Assembly: GCF_025152575.1 (NCBI RefSeq)
Contig: NZ_CP102293.1
Coordinates: 62,001-126,000 of the forward strand
DNA: 64,000 nucleotides
Direction of reading: 5' to 3'
Source of the DNA: Subdoligranulum variabile
Lineage (GTDB): Bacteria; Bacillota; Clostridia; Oscillospirales; Ruminococcaceae
The position numbers were made by a program, and so were the translations under genes. Under the pieces are notes generated by a model. The model saw only the letters and a list, made by a program, of their open reading frames with translations. It searched no databases and was not told the DNA's origin. Below, piece by piece: positions 30,072 to 39,129 of the stretch. Every line of letters begins with the position of its first letter. The stretch's first letter is position 1.

Positions 30072-30326
30072 CTACACAAGCAGTTGCAAAAGCAACAGTG
30101 CAATCACCCCCGGCATCCCCAGTACTACGGCAACAAATCCGGTAAGGCGATTGAGCGGCAGTGCTACCCCGGTGAGCGGTTCCAGCAGCGCCAGCAGCGC
30201 CAACGTGCCCAAACCGCAGATGGCGGCTCCCAGCAGTGCGCGAAGCGGATGGCGCTGGTGTGCCGCACAACGGCCTACCACTACCAAAGAAACACCTGCC
30301 CCCACCAGACACCACCAACTGTTCAA
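30072..30326 (-). CDS. BofA-like sporulation membrane protein
   Basis: 84 residues, two or three hydrophobic segments. The C-terminal LPLNRLTGFVAVVLGMPGV matches the BofA pattern. In Bacillus BofA holds the SpoIVFB protease inactive and so controls pro-sigma-K processing. The gene follows a yaaL-like gene with a 4-bp overlap, as yaaL-bofA in Bacillus, and the -35 of rnpB lies just beyond its stop. No spoIVFA/FB genes are in this window. Confidence 0.75.
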   Translation of the reverse strand: MNSWWCLVGAGVSLVVVGRCAAHQRHPLRALLGAAICGLGTLALLALLEPLTGVALPLNRLTGFVAVVLGMPGVIALLLLQLLV

Positions 30327-30550
30327 GGATCTTCACCTCCCGAACGAAGCACCCGCAGCAAGGCACGGCATCGGCACATCAGCGCCGCATGCTGATAAGT
30401 CAGCTGTTCGATGTAAAACGGGTCCTGTGCCTCCTCAAAAGCCACTTCGTTGGCACGCAACGCCTGCATGGCTTCCCTAAGTTCTCCCTGTACCGCGCGG
30501 CGTTCCTTTTCCTGGCGGGTCATTCGCTTAAACACAGGCCTCTCCCCCAT
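30323..30550 (-). CDS. DUF2508 (YaaL-like) protein
   Basis: 75 residues, charged and helical, with FEEAQDPFYIEQLTYQHAAL resembling the DUF2508 core. Function unknown in the family. It is placed directly between spoIVA and the bofA-like gene. Start uncertain: ATG 30550 has a weak site, and ATG 30523 follows GGGGGAGAGG at long spacing. Confidence 0.6.
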   Translation of the reverse strand: MGERPVFKRMTRQEKERRAVQGELREAMQALRANEVAFEEAQDPFYIEQLTYQHAALMCRCRALLRVLRSGGEDP

Positions 30551-30551
30551 C

Positions 30552-32027
30552 TCACAGCAAAATACAGATCAAACCATCACAGCCTTCGTTGATGATCCTT
30601 TCCAGCGTAACCTGCAGTCGATTTCTTGCTTCCTGAGGCATATGCAGCAGCTTGGCCTGCACGCCCTCGCTGACCAGTTCATTGAGACTTTTTCCGAAAA
30701 TATTGGTACTCCATAATTTTCCGGGGTCGGTCTCAAAGTCAGACAGCAGACTCTTGATCAGTTCCTCCCCCTGCTGCTCACTGCCCACCGTGGGAGAAAG
30801 TTCCGTATGGATATTGGCACGCATGATGTGCAGGCTGGGCGCACTGGCCGAAAGACGAACCCCGTACTGTCCCCCCTGCCGGACAATCTCCGGTTCTTCC
30901 AGCGTCAGTTCGTCAATGCCCGGCATTACGATTCCATAGCCAGTCGCCTCCACCTGATCCAATGCCGACTTGATCTTGTCGTAGGCTCGTTTAGCGCGGG
31001 CCAGGCTTACCACGCAGGGAAGCAGGCTTGCCTCATCCACGATTTCCAGCCCCGTCTGTTCCCCCAGAATCCTGTAAAAGATATCCGGCGCAATTCCGGC
31101 CGTGATGCGTACACTGCCGGTAGAAAGGTCCATCCCCGTGAGGGAGGTACTCACGATATACTCGCAGTCCAGCTGCGGCCGCCGGCCGGCCACATCCGCC
31201 ATCTTATGAACAGTTCCCGCATATTCCAGCATGGCCGTGTATACAGCATTTTGCAGCCAGTGCCCGGACTCCAGCATCGTCACCCAGCTGGGCATATGGA
31301 CTGCGATTTCCCGCACCGGAAATTCGTACAGCAGCTTCTGTAGCAGACCATCCACAGTTTCTGCCGTCATGGTTACGCAATTGACTGGGAACACGGTGTG
31401 ATTGTACAGTTCGCTCATCTGGGCTACCAACTGCTGAGCCGCATCAGACTCTGGTTCGGCACAGTTCAGCAAAATGATATACGGTTTACCGATGGCATCC
31501 AGTTCGGCCACAATGCGCTGTTCCGCCTCCCGATAAGCTTCCCGGGGCAAATCGGCCACTGATCCATCCGTCGTAACAACGACGCCGACTGTGGCGTGCT
31601 CCCGGATCACCCGACGGGTGCCGGTCTCCGCCGCCAGGTCAAAAGGAACTTCATGATCAAACCAGGGGCTTTTGACCAGACGCGGTGCATCATTTTCTTC
31701 GTGTCCCAATGCGCCCTCGACCATGTACCCGACGCAGTCGATCAGGCGCGCCCGAAAGCTTCCTCCCCCGGATAATTCAATGGTGACAGCTTTTTCGGGA
31801 ATGAACTTCGGTTCGGTGGTCATAATGGTACGCCCCGCGGCCGACTGCGGCAATTCATCATTGGCGCGCGCACGGCGGGCATCATTTTGAATGTGCGGCA
31901 GCAGCATCAACTCGGAGAACCGCTTGATGAATGTGCTTTTGCCACTGCGTACCGGGCCCACCACGCCAAGATAGATGTCACCTCCGGTGCGCTGCGCAAT
32001 GTTCTGATAAATTTGTTCCTGGGTCAC
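30552..32027 (-). CDS. spoIVA: stage IV sporulation protein A
   Basis: 491 residues, full length. The spore-coat basement ATPase, which polymerises on the forespore surface and is anchored there by SpoVM. Walker A is GPVRSGKST (24-32); the family stretch LIDCVGYMVEGALGHEE and the C-terminal ending GLICILL are kept. Preceded by AGGAACGAC and followed at 1 bp by the yaaL-like gene. Its membrane anchor SpoVM is encoded only about 1.7 kb upstream. Confidence 0.97.
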   Translation of the reverse strand: MTQEQIYQNIAQRTGGDIYLGVVGPVRSGKSTFIKRFSELMLLPHIQNDARRARANDELPQSAAGRTIMTTEPKFIPEKAVTIELSGGGSFRARLIDCVGYMVEGALGHEENDAPRLVKSPWFDHEVPFDLAAETGTRRVIREHATVGVVVTTDGSVADLPREAYREAEQRIVAELDAIGKPYIILLNCAEPESDAAQQLVAQMSELYNHTVFPVNCVTMTAETVDGLLQKLLYEFPVREIAVHMPSWVTMLESGHWLQNAVYTAMLEYAGTVHKMADVAGRRPQLDCEYIVSTSLTGMDLSTGSVRITAGIAPDIFYRILGEQTGLEIVDEASLLPCVVSLARAKRAYDKIKSALDQVEATGYGIVMPGIDELTLEEPEIVRQGGQYGVRLSASAPSLHIMRANIHTELSPTVGSEQQGEELIKSLLSDFETDPGKLWSTNIFGKSLNELVSEGVQAKLLHMPQEARNRLQVTLERIINEGCDGLICILL

Positions 32028-32040
32028 AGTCGTTCCTCCT

Positions 32041-33588
32041 TTACAGCGCCGCCGGAATCAGCAGGCACGCTGTTCCCGTTGTAAGATCCTGAGGAACCTG
32101 ACCGTCCGTTTCCAAACGATTGGCCGCCACAAGATCTTTTGCTCGCGCATGGTAGCGTTTGGCAATATCAAATACACGTTCCCCCGTCTGCGCGTAGTAA
32201 ATGTACAGCGCTGGCCCGTCCTTTCCTTCCGCATACTCTTCCCCCAGCTCCACTTCACAGAGCGCCTCACAAGCCATTGCCTGCAGCAGCATGCCCTGGG
32301 TTTCAACCTCCAGTTCCACACGAAGCCTTCCACCATTTTTGGAGCTGGAAACCCGTGCCGCCGAGGCCCCCATACACACACATGCATCGGCTGTTGTTCC
32401 GTTCCAGCTGCCTTCCGGCTGCCATGTAAAGGACTTATCATAGCACGTCAGTTCTCCGCGGGCATCCGCACAGAAAACATGAGCGGTTCCTTTTCCCTGT
32501 AAGGAAAATTTTCCCTCCTTATCATTTTCCTCCGCCACGGGTATGGCGTTCCCCAGGCTGACGAAGCAGCCCTTGACGGTCACTTCGGGGTCCGGCAGTT
32601 CATCTTCCAGCACAACGCTGGTGCGCCCCCCCAAATCTGCCGTCTGATTCAGCAGTTTACAAACCGTCTGGATCGTCTGCGTCTGGCAGACAGTCGAATA
32701 GGCATCCGCCACCACGGTTCGGGCAGCTCGATGCCAGACCTCCAAATGCAATTTCCAGGTAATATTCAGCACCGCTTCTCCGCTGACATCGGCGGCAGTG
32801 AGTGTACAGGCCATTACCTTTCCCCAGGCAATACAAGTGTCCTCTTCTGCCGCCCCCGGCAGTTCCACTGTCTGCTGTACGGGAATTTCCTTTTGCCGGA
32901 CTTCCAGCTCCTCAGAATCGGCCGCCTGATAGCACACCTGCATCTGCAGCGTCCCCTGTACACTGGCCTGACCGGTTTGCAGAGTAGCGCTTCCCAAAGA
33001 AAAATTGCCCCCAATGTCCAGCACCGCTTCTCCCACATCCGGAATCTGCAGAGTTGTTTCGGCGGTAAGTGTCTTTTCCTCCGCTGCAATGCGCTGCAGC
33101 CCATCCAGTTCCCGGGTTCTCTGTTCGATGCCGCAGTCCGCCAGGGAAGTCAGCAATTCACACTCCTTACTGAGCAGCACCGCGCCACACAGGATGTACG
33201 CTCCGCGCAGATCAATGCGGTGTTCGCTGACCGCTCTGCAATTGCAGTACTCCGGTTCTCCCCAAAGCTGCGCCGGTCCCTCAGCGTACAATCCTTCCGG
33301 CAGCTCGACCGACTTTTCAAAGGCAAATTTCTGCTCAGTACGGTACAACCGGCACCCCGGCTCCTCGCTTTGATAATAGACCGTACAACGCAGATACCCT
33401 TCCACCTGCCAGCGGCTTGCTGTCACGCGATTTTGCAGTACGACCGGTTCCATCAGGCATTTAACAATCTTGAACACCGCCGGCAGATAATCCGGAATCA
33501 GAATTTCCGTTTCCACCGGAAGTTCCAGCCGTGTTTCCCATCGGCCTCCATAGGCAGCTATGGTGTCTTTAAACACCTTAAGTTCCAT
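32041..33588 (-). CDS. SPOCS (DUF3794) and LysM protein, spore-coat type
   Basis: 515 residues. Two or more SPOCS-type beta repeats, each about 90 residues, e.g. IPDYLPAVFKIVKC and its later copies, are followed by a C-terminal LysM (YAQTGERVFDIAKRYHARAKD, about 455-500). This architecture is typical of clostridial spore-coat proteins such as SipL, which in C. difficile binds SpoIVA through its LysM. Here the gene lies next to spoIVA, so a SipL-like role is a reasonable inference. Start ATG 33588 after AAAGGGG. Confidence 0.88.
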   Translation of the reverse strand: MELKVFKDTIAAYGGRWETRLELPVETEILIPDYLPAVFKIVKCLMEPVVLQNRVTASRWQVEGYLRCTVYYQSEEPGCRLYRTEQKFAFEKSVELPEGLYAEGPAQLWGEPEYCNCRAVSEHRIDLRGAYILCGAVLLSKECELLTSLADCGIEQRTRELDGLQRIAAEEKTLTAETTLQIPDVGEAVLDIGGNFSLGSATLQTGQASVQGTLQMQVCYQAADSEELEVRQKEIPVQQTVELPGAAEEDTCIAWGKVMACTLTAADVSGEAVLNITWKLHLEVWHRAARTVVADAYSTVCQTQTIQTVCKLLNQTADLGGRTSVVLEDELPDPEVTVKGCFVSLGNAIPVAEENDKEGKFSLQGKGTAHVFCADARGELTCYDKSFTWQPEGSWNGTTADACVCMGASAARVSSSKNGGRLRVELEVETQGMLLQAMACEALCEVELGEEYAEGKDGPALYIYYAQTGERVFDIAKRYHARAKDLVAANRLETDGQVPQDLTTGTACLLIPAAL

Positions 33589-33652
33589 GTTTGATTGCCC
33601 CTTTCCATTGATCGCTTGGTTGGCTGTCTGGTGCATGTATATGCGGCAGGGC

Positions 33653-33690
33653 AAAAAAATAACCCCTGCCTTGCGGCAGGGATTGCGTAA
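33653..33690 (-). terminator. terminator after spoVM
   Basis: Hairpin CCCTGCC-GCAA-GGCAGGG followed by TTATTTTTTT on the minus strand, 10 bp after the spoVM stop. It ends the prpC-to-spoVM run before the SPOCS-LysM gene. Confidence 0.9.
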
Positions 33691-33698
33691 AGAAGACT

Positions 33699-33767
33699 TC
33701 AGACTTTGAACGCTGCACGAAGCAGCCAGCGCAGTGCGCGCGGGCAGCGGACCACGACCACATGCAT
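33699..33767 (-). CDS. spoVM: stage V sporulation protein M, 22 residues
   Basis: A tiny frame too short for usual gene callers. It starts at ATG 33767, 6 bp after GAGGTG; it begins MHVVVVRCPRALRWLLR and ends AAFKV, then TGA. This fits SpoVM: a short N-terminal hydrophobic strand, basic residues with proline (KxPK-like, here RCPR), and an amphipathic helix LLRAAF. SpoVM senses the curved forespore membrane and anchors SpoIVA. Position also matches: thiN-spoVM is the order in Bacillus subtilis, and spoIVA is close by. It is shorter than the 26-residue Bacillus form. An overlapping 67-codon frame (33578-33781) is a shadow. Confidence 0.85.
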   Translation of the reverse strand: MHVVVVRCPRALRWLLRAAFKV

Positions 33768-33829
33768 GGCATACACCTCACTTTCGTCGCGTGATGTATG
33801 CCATACTATGCGGGAACAGGTGTGTTGTG

Positions 33830-34465
33830 TTACCCGTCCGACCGGGTCAGCACTACAAGACCATGTCCGGTCACACACTCCAGGTGGGCGGTAGGGGCAA
33901 CGAACTCATTGCTTGTGCCCAACGGATAATCCAACTCCGACAGAGTCGCATCCTGCAAGGGATAGTACACCCCCCGCAGCGTGACACCTGTCATAGGCTG
34001 CCCCAGCGCAAAGACAGACAGGTACATCCAGTCTCTGTGTTCCAGATCCAGCGGATGTTCCGGCAAAAGGTAGTGCATTTCACTTCTGGCATCAGCCAGA
34101 ATAACCTCGACGCCTTGCAACGCCAGGTACAGCCCTGTGGAAATATTCGCAAACATATGTTCCACCCTGGCGCCGCCCAACGCGCCAAGCAGGACCACCT
34201 CGTCGAATCCGTGTTCCACAAGCCAGCGCGCGGCAAACTGGGTATCCGTGTCATCTTTGACATGCGGCAGCACGATGGTCTCTCTGTCGGTTACAGGCTG
34301 TGGCGCCGAATCAAAATCCCCGACGATCAGATCCGGATGAACCCCAAGTCTGGCTGCATTGCGATAGCCTGCATCGCAGGCCACAATGAAATCCTGCGGC
34401 CGCAGATAGGCAGCCATCTCGGTTCCAATGGGGACTGCCGAAAACACAACGGCACGTTTGCTCAT
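33830..34465 (-). CDS. thiN: thiamine pyrophosphokinase
   Basis: 211 residues. Transfers pyrophosphate from ATP to thiamine to give thiamine diphosphate. Family motifs: DAGYRNAARLGVHPDLIVGDFDS and KDDTDTQFAARWL; LGALGGARVEHMFANI forms the active-site core. Start ATG 34465 overlaps the rsgA stop (ATGA). Confidence 0.95.
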   Translation of the reverse strand: MSKRAVVFSAVPIGTEMAAYLRPQDFIVACDAGYRNAARLGVHPDLIVGDFDSAPQPVTDRETIVLPHVKDDTDTQFAARWLVEHGFDEVVLLGALGGARVEHMFANISTGLYLALQGVEVILADARSEMHYLLPEHPLDLEHRDWMYLSVFALGQPMTGVTLRGVYYPLQDATLSELDYPLGTSNEFVAPTAHLECVTGHGLVVLTRSDG

Positions 34466-35334
34466 TTTTCCCACTCTTTCCGGGCGTTGGCTTCTTCATA
34501 CATGGTCAGGTAACTGGCATACCGGGTCTTGCTGATTTTTCCCTGGTCCACGGCCTCACGCACCGCACAGCCTGTTTCACTGCGATGCGAGCATCCAGTA
34601 AACCGGCATTGTCCGAAATAGGGTTCAAAATCCGGAAAGGTATGCTGCAGATCTTCTTTGGGAATACGGCAAAGCTTTTGTGCTTCCAGGCTCGCAAAGC
34701 CCGGCGTATCCGCCAGACGTCCACCACAGACCTCAAAAATCTCCACTTCCCGGGTGGTATGCCGGCCACGTCCAAGCTTTTGACTGATCTGGCCGGTTTC
34801 CCGTTTCAGTTCCGGAGCCAGAGCGTTCAGCAGGGTTGACTTGCCCACGCCGGAGTTGCCGCAGAAGGCGCAAAGATGTCCCCGGATATATTCACGGATG
34901 GTATCCAGCCCTTCGCCCGTTTCATAGTGGAGCTGAATCAGCGGAATCCCACTGGTTGCATAATCCTGGGCCAGTTTGTCCGCCGTTGCCAGATCCGCCT
35001 TGGTCACCACAAAAACCGGCTGCACGTCTTTATATATGGCCGCCGCCGCCAGTTCATCCAGCACCAATGTACTCGGAACCGGCTGGGTGGTACTGGCCAC
35101 GATGAACAGCACATCCAGATTGGCCACCGGAGGGCGGACAAACACATTTTTGCGCGGCAGAATCTCGTCGATCATGGAACCATCGGCCGAAAGTTCTACA
35201 TTGTCTCCCGCCACGGGCGTAATACCGCGTTTCCGGAAAATGCCTCTTGCCTTGCATTCCACGATTCCGTCCGGTGTCCGGACATAGTAAAATCCACCGA
35301 TGCCTTTGGTAATATACTTCATTGCCCTCGCCAT
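34462..35334 (-). CDS. rsgA: ribosome small-subunit GTPase RsgA
   Basis: 290 residues. Circularly permuted GTPase that checks 30S maturation. OB-fold N-terminus (GFYYVRTPDGIVECKARGIF), G4 VTKADLA, G1 GNSGVGKSTLLNAL, G3 DTPGFAS, and a zinc motif C-terminal with CRFTGCSHRSETGC. Start is ATG 35334 or ATG 35322; the latter follows GAGGG. In Bacillus rpe lies between it and thiN, but here they overlap. Confidence 0.95.
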   Translation of the reverse strand: MARAMKYITKGIGGFYYVRTPDGIVECKARGIFRKRGITPVAGDNVELSADGSMIDEILPRKNVFVRPPVANLDVLFIVASTTQPVPSTLVLDELAAAAIYKDVQPVFVVTKADLATADKLAQDYATSGIPLIQLHYETGEGLDTIREYIRGHLCAFCGNSGVGKSTLLNALAPELKRETGQISQKLGRGRHTTREVEIFEVCGGRLADTPGFASLEAQKLCRIPKEDLQHTFPDFEPYFGQCRFTGCSHRSETGCAVREAVDQGKISKTRYASYLTMYEEANARKEWEK

Positions 35335-35337
35335 ACG

Positions 35338-37236
35338 TCAGATGGGGTTGCCCTGTGCGTCACACGGGACGCCATTTTCATTCACCATGGAGCCGTCAGG
35401 ATACTGATGGATCTGATGACTGCCGTCGCTGCTCCACCACCAGCTTTCCTGTATGGTTCCGTCGGTGCTGGGAGCAGGCGTTTCGGCAGGGGGCTCCGGC
35501 ACACCGGTGGAGACCACCAGCGTAATGATGGAGCTGACGCGCGCCTCTGTACCGGCCTCGGGAGACTGATTCAGAACGGTGCCGGCCGGCTCCTCGCTGG
35601 CCTGCTCGATGGTACGAACCGAGAAGTTTAGGACCTTCAGGTCATTCTTGGCGTCATCCAGCGTCTTGCCGGTAACGCTGGGCACATAGTTGGTGTTACT
35701 GATGACAGCGCGGCTGACATACAGAATCACGGTAGAATCGCCTTCCACCGTTTCGCCTGCAGCCGGGCTGGTATAAATGACCGCACCATTTGCCACCGTA
35801 TTATCCTGCATCGGCTTCTGAAGCACGTTGAGCCCCATATCTTTCAGGGTCTTCTCTGCATCTTCCGCCACCATATTCTTGGTTTCGGGAATCGTCACAT
35901 ACTGGGTACCCAGACTCACAGTCAGCGTGATTTTCTGGCCCTCTTTCACCGTACGTCCCGCTTTGGGATTCTGCCGGATGATGGTGCCAGCCGGATAGGT
36001 GGAATTGTATTCTTCCGCCTCCTGGAGCTTGAGCAGTGTATTATAGTCCGAAGCACGGTATTCATCCAGCGTCATACCCACGAAGTTAATGATGGTCACA
36101 TCTGCCCGGTTGGAGAACAGAAGGTTACTGGAATTGGTGAAGATCAGATACACAAGAATCGCAGCGCCGATGACAAAGGCAACCGCCATGCCAAAGAAAA
36201 TCGGCAGCACAGAGAAAGGCTTTTTCTCCTTGCGAGACTTCCTGGAAGATTTGCTGCGTCCCGGGTTGGACGTTCCCACGCGGCGGGCTTCCCCGGTCCG
36301 AATATTACTGGTTTTGTTGTTGGACTTCACGTTGTTTACCACTCGGTTGATACTCTTTTCCGGATTATCCTGGGTGTTGCGATATTCGTACTCAAAACGT
36401 GCCGAAGGATTGCGCTTGAATGCCTCGATGGCTTCCAGCATTTCCTGTGCACTCTGGTAGCGCTTGGCCGGATCTTTCTCCATCGCCTTTTCGGTGATCT
36501 GCCGAAGTCCCTCGGGCACATTCGGTGCTACCTGTGCCAGCGGCTTGGCTTTATCGGAAATCTGCATGATCGCAATGGATACCGCACCGTCGCCATCGAA
36601 AGGCAGCCGCCCCGAAAGCATCTCATACAGCATAACGCCCACCGAGTAGATATCGGTGCGTGCATCGGTCTTGTCGCCCTTGGCCTGCTCGGGGCTGATA
36701 TAGTGTACAGAACCGATGGCCTTATCGCTGACGGTCTGACTCTGTGCCCGGGAGAAGCGGGCGATGCCGAAGTCCATCATCTTGATGGAACCATCCGCCA
36801 GCAGCATAATGTTTTGCGGCTTGACGTCGCGGTGAATGATTCCCTTGGAGTGTGCGTGCTGCAGCGCCCCCAGGATCTGGGTGGCAAAATGCACCGTTTC
36901 CTTCCAGGTCAACGCGCCGCCGCGCTGTTTGAGATACTCCTTCAGCGTGATGCCATCCACATATTCCATCACGATATATTGCAGCTTATCGGTGACAGAA
37001 ACATCATACACCTTGACGATGTTGGGGTGATCCAGAATAGAAATCGCCTTGGATTCATTCTTGAAGCGGCGAACCAGTTCCTCATTGTCCAGGAATTCTT
37101 CTTTCAATACCTTAACTGCAATGGCATTGCCGGTCTTCTCGTCCACACCACGGTACACGTTGGCCATACCGCCGACGCCGACCAGGCTTTGAATCAGATA
37201 CCGGCCATCCAGTCGTTTCCCAATCAGATTATCCAT
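35338..37236 (-). CDS. prkC: PASTA-domain Ser/Thr protein kinase PrkC
   Basis: 632 residues. Cytoplasmic kinase domain (about 10-270) with the P-loop LVGVGGMANVYRG, catalytic HRDVKPQNIML and DFG. A basic juxtamembrane region (RSKSSRKSRKEKK) leads to one membrane helix near residue 365, then three extracellular PASTA repeats with the DAKNDL and SPAAG patterns. Senses muropeptides in the family and phosphorylates many proteins. Paired with the PP2C phosphatase upstream: its ATG at 37236 lies 8 bp inside prpC's end. The C-terminal tail is hydrophilic and short. Confidence 0.96.
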   Translation of the reverse strand: MDNLIGKRLDGRYLIQSLVGVGGMANVYRGVDEKTGNAIAVKVLKEEFLDNEELVRRFKNESKAISILDHPNIVKVYDVSVTDKLQYIVMEYVDGITLKEYLKQRGGALTWKETVHFATQILGALQHAHSKGIIHRDVKPQNIMLLADGSIKMMDFGIARFSRAQSQTVSDKAIGSVHYISPEQAKGDKTDARTDIYSVGVMLYEMLSGRLPFDGDGAVSIAIMQISDKAKPLAQVAPNVPEGLRQITEKAMEKDPAKRYQSAQEMLEAIEAFKRNPSARFEYEYRNTQDNPEKSINRVVNNVKSNNKTSNIRTGEARRVGTSNPGRSKSSRKSRKEKKPFSVLPIFFGMAVAFVIGAAILVYLIFTNSSNLLFSNRADVTIINFVGMTLDEYRASDYNTLLKLQEAEEYNSTYPAGTIIRQNPKAGRTVKEGQKITLTVSLGTQYVTIPETKNMVAEDAEKTLKDMGLNVLQKPMQDNTVANGAVIYTSPAAGETVEGDSTVILYVSRAVISNTNYVPSVTGKTLDDAKNDLKVLNFSVRTIEQASEEPAGTVLNQSPEAGTEARVSSIITLVVSTGVPEPPAETPAPSTDGTIQESWWWSSDGSHQIHQYPDGSMVNENGVPCDAQGNPI

Positions 37237-37978
37237 TGTTGACCTCCGTTGTTTCCACGCCCATAAGCAAAACCGTAATGTTGTCCTGACCACCGGCCTG
37301 TAAAGCCCGGTCTACCAGAATATTCGTCGCATCGAAGAACGGCACTTCCTTCAGAACCCGTGCAATCTCACCGTCCGGGATCATATTCGTCAGGCCATCC
37401 GTACACAGGAGCAGAATGTCCCCGGCTTCTATCTCACAGCGGTTGTATTCCGGTACGATGTTGGCCGCCACGCCCAGTGCCCGGGTAATCAGATTTTTCT
37501 GCGGATGCAGAGAAGCCTGCTCCCGGGTGATCTGTCCGCTGTCCACCAGCTGCTGGACCATCGAATGGTCCCGCGTGATCTGGCGAAGTTCCCCCTCGTG
37601 GTACAGGTACGCTCGGGAATCGCCCGCATGCACGATATGTGCGTATCCGTTTCCGGCATAGGCACAGACACCGGTCGTCCCCATACCCAGCATTTCAGGA
37701 TCCGACGTTGCCTTATCATAGACCGCGCGGTTTGTAACATCAAACCCCCGCATAATAAAGCTTTTTTCTCCGCCCGGCTGCAAAGCGCGCATCTGCCGGG
37801 CAAAGTACTGCTGCATGGTATCGGTGGCAATACGGGCGGCAATCCGTCCGCCATTCACACCGCCCATGCCGTCACATACAATCCCCCAGGCCGTACCGCC
37901 CGCCAGCTGCTGCGCACAGTAATTATCCTGATTTTCCTGGCGACAACTGCCGATATCGGTGATCGCGGCGATCTTCAT
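37229..37978 (-). CDS. prpC: PP2C-type protein phosphatase PrpC (Stp)
   Basis: 249 residues. Metal-dependent Ser/Thr phosphatase opposing PrkC. Metal-binding Asp motifs: NQDNYC near the N-terminus, VCDGMGGVNGG, HAGDSRAYL, LLCTDGLTN and the final GGQDNITVLL. Start ATG 37978 after AAGGAAAGGAAC. Confidence 0.96.
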   Translation of the reverse strand: MKIAAITDIGSCRQENQDNYCAQQLAGGTAWGIVCDGMGGVNGGRIAARIATDTMQQYFARQMRALQPGGEKSFIMRGFDVTNRAVYDKATSDPEMLGMGTTGVCAYAGNGYAHIVHAGDSRAYLYHEGELRQITRDHSMVQQLVDSGQITREQASLHPQKNLITRALGVAANIVPEYNRCEIEAGDILLLCTDGLTNMIPDGEIARVLKEVPFFDATNILVDRALQAGGQDNITVLLMGVETTEVNNG

Positions 37979-38043
37979 TCAGGATGTTCCTTTCCTTGGT
38001 GTAATTCATTACAAATTCCGGACTTTCCCGGATACTGATTGTT

Positions 38044-39090
38044 TCAGGTGGAAGCCTGCGCATCTTCACGGCGCAACTGTCCGCAGGCGGCGCTGATATC
38101 CGTTCCCAAGCGCCGACGCACCGTTGCGTTGACCCCCAGATGCTCCAATTCCTGCTGAAAGCGGCGCACATTGGCCTCATCCGTTGCGGAGTAGGGACTG
38201 CCATCCACCGGATTGATGGGAATCAGATTCACATGCGCACCCATACCATGGATCAGCCGGGCCAATTTCTGTGCCATCTCCGAACTATCATTGACGCCGC
38301 GCACCATGGAATACTCAAAGCTGATACGACGCCCTGTTTCCTTCTGATACCGGCGGCAGGCAGGAATCAGCTCCTCCAACGGATAAGCATCATTGACCGG
38401 CATCATGCCGGAACGGGTCACATTGTCCGGCGCATGCAGCGAAACTGACAAGGTGAGCTGCAGGTGCCGTTTGGCCAGTTCATCGATTTTCGGGACCAGA
38501 CCGCAGGTGGAAAGGCTGATATTGCGCATGCCAATATTGACGCCTTCCGGGCAGGATATAATCTCCAGAAAATCCATCACGTTGTCAAAATTGTGCAGCG
38601 GTTCTCCGATTCCCATCAGAACGATGTGGGAAACACGCTCACCGGAATCCTTCTGCGCCGTGTAGATTTCTGCTGCGATTTCCCCCGCCGTCAGGTCCCG
38701 CACGCGGCCAGCCTGGGTAGAGGCGCAGAAACGGCATCCCATGGCACACCCCACCTGCGTGGAAACACATACCGTGTTGCCATATTTATACCGCATCAGA
38801 ACCGTTTCAATACAGTTCCCGTCTGCCAGCTGCAGCAGATATTTGACGGTTCCATCCTTGGATTGCTGTTTGCGGCGGATCGTCGGTACCGCAATGGTAC
38901 ACTGCTCCTCCAGCACCGCCAAAAGCGTCTTGGGCTGGTCCGTCATCTGGGTGAACTCCGTCACCAGCTTCTGATGCAGCCATTTAAAGATCTGCTTGGC
39001 ACGGAATTTGGGCTGGCCCAGACCCACGATATAGGCAGTCAGTTCCGCCAGCGTATAATCCGACAAACAGATTTTCCGCATCTCGCTCAC
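38044..39090 (-). CDS. rlmN: 23S rRNA (adenine2503-C2)/tRNA A37 methyltransferase RlmN
   Basis: 348 residues. Radical-SAM methylating enzyme with CAMGCRFCASTQAG as its CxxxCxxC site. The substrate-linked Cys near the C-terminus is in TDISAACGQL. Start is GTG 39090 (9 bp after AAAGGGGG) or ATG 39081. The N-terminal helical domain, which binds RNA, is complete. Confidence 0.96.
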   Translation of the reverse strand: MSEMRKICLSDYTLAELTAYIVGLGQPKFRAKQIFKWLHQKLVTEFTQMTDQPKTLLAVLEEQCTIAVPTIRRKQQSKDGTVKYLLQLADGNCIETVLMRYKYGNTVCVSTQVGCAMGCRFCASTQAGRVRDLTAGEIAAEIYTAQKDSGERVSHIVLMGIGEPLHNFDNVMDFLEIISCPEGVNIGMRNISLSTCGLVPKIDELAKRHLQLTLSVSLHAPDNVTRSGMMPVNDAYPLEELIPACRRYQKETGRRISFEYSMVRGVNDSSEMAQKLARLIHGMGAHVNLIPINPVDGSPYSATDEANVRRFQQELEHLGVNATVRRRLGTDISAACGQLRREDAQAST

Positions 39091-39129
39091 AGGAGTTCCC
39101 CCTTTCCCATGATATAGTATAAACCAAAA

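Noticed and set aside
29613..30395. Several frames near the RluA-type and bofA-like genes
   Set aside because: They cross the RNase P RNA or are antisense to the bofA-like gene.
33578..33781. 67-codon minus-strand frame
   Set aside because: Overlaps spoVM in another frame and crosses its terminator; composition is not protein-like.
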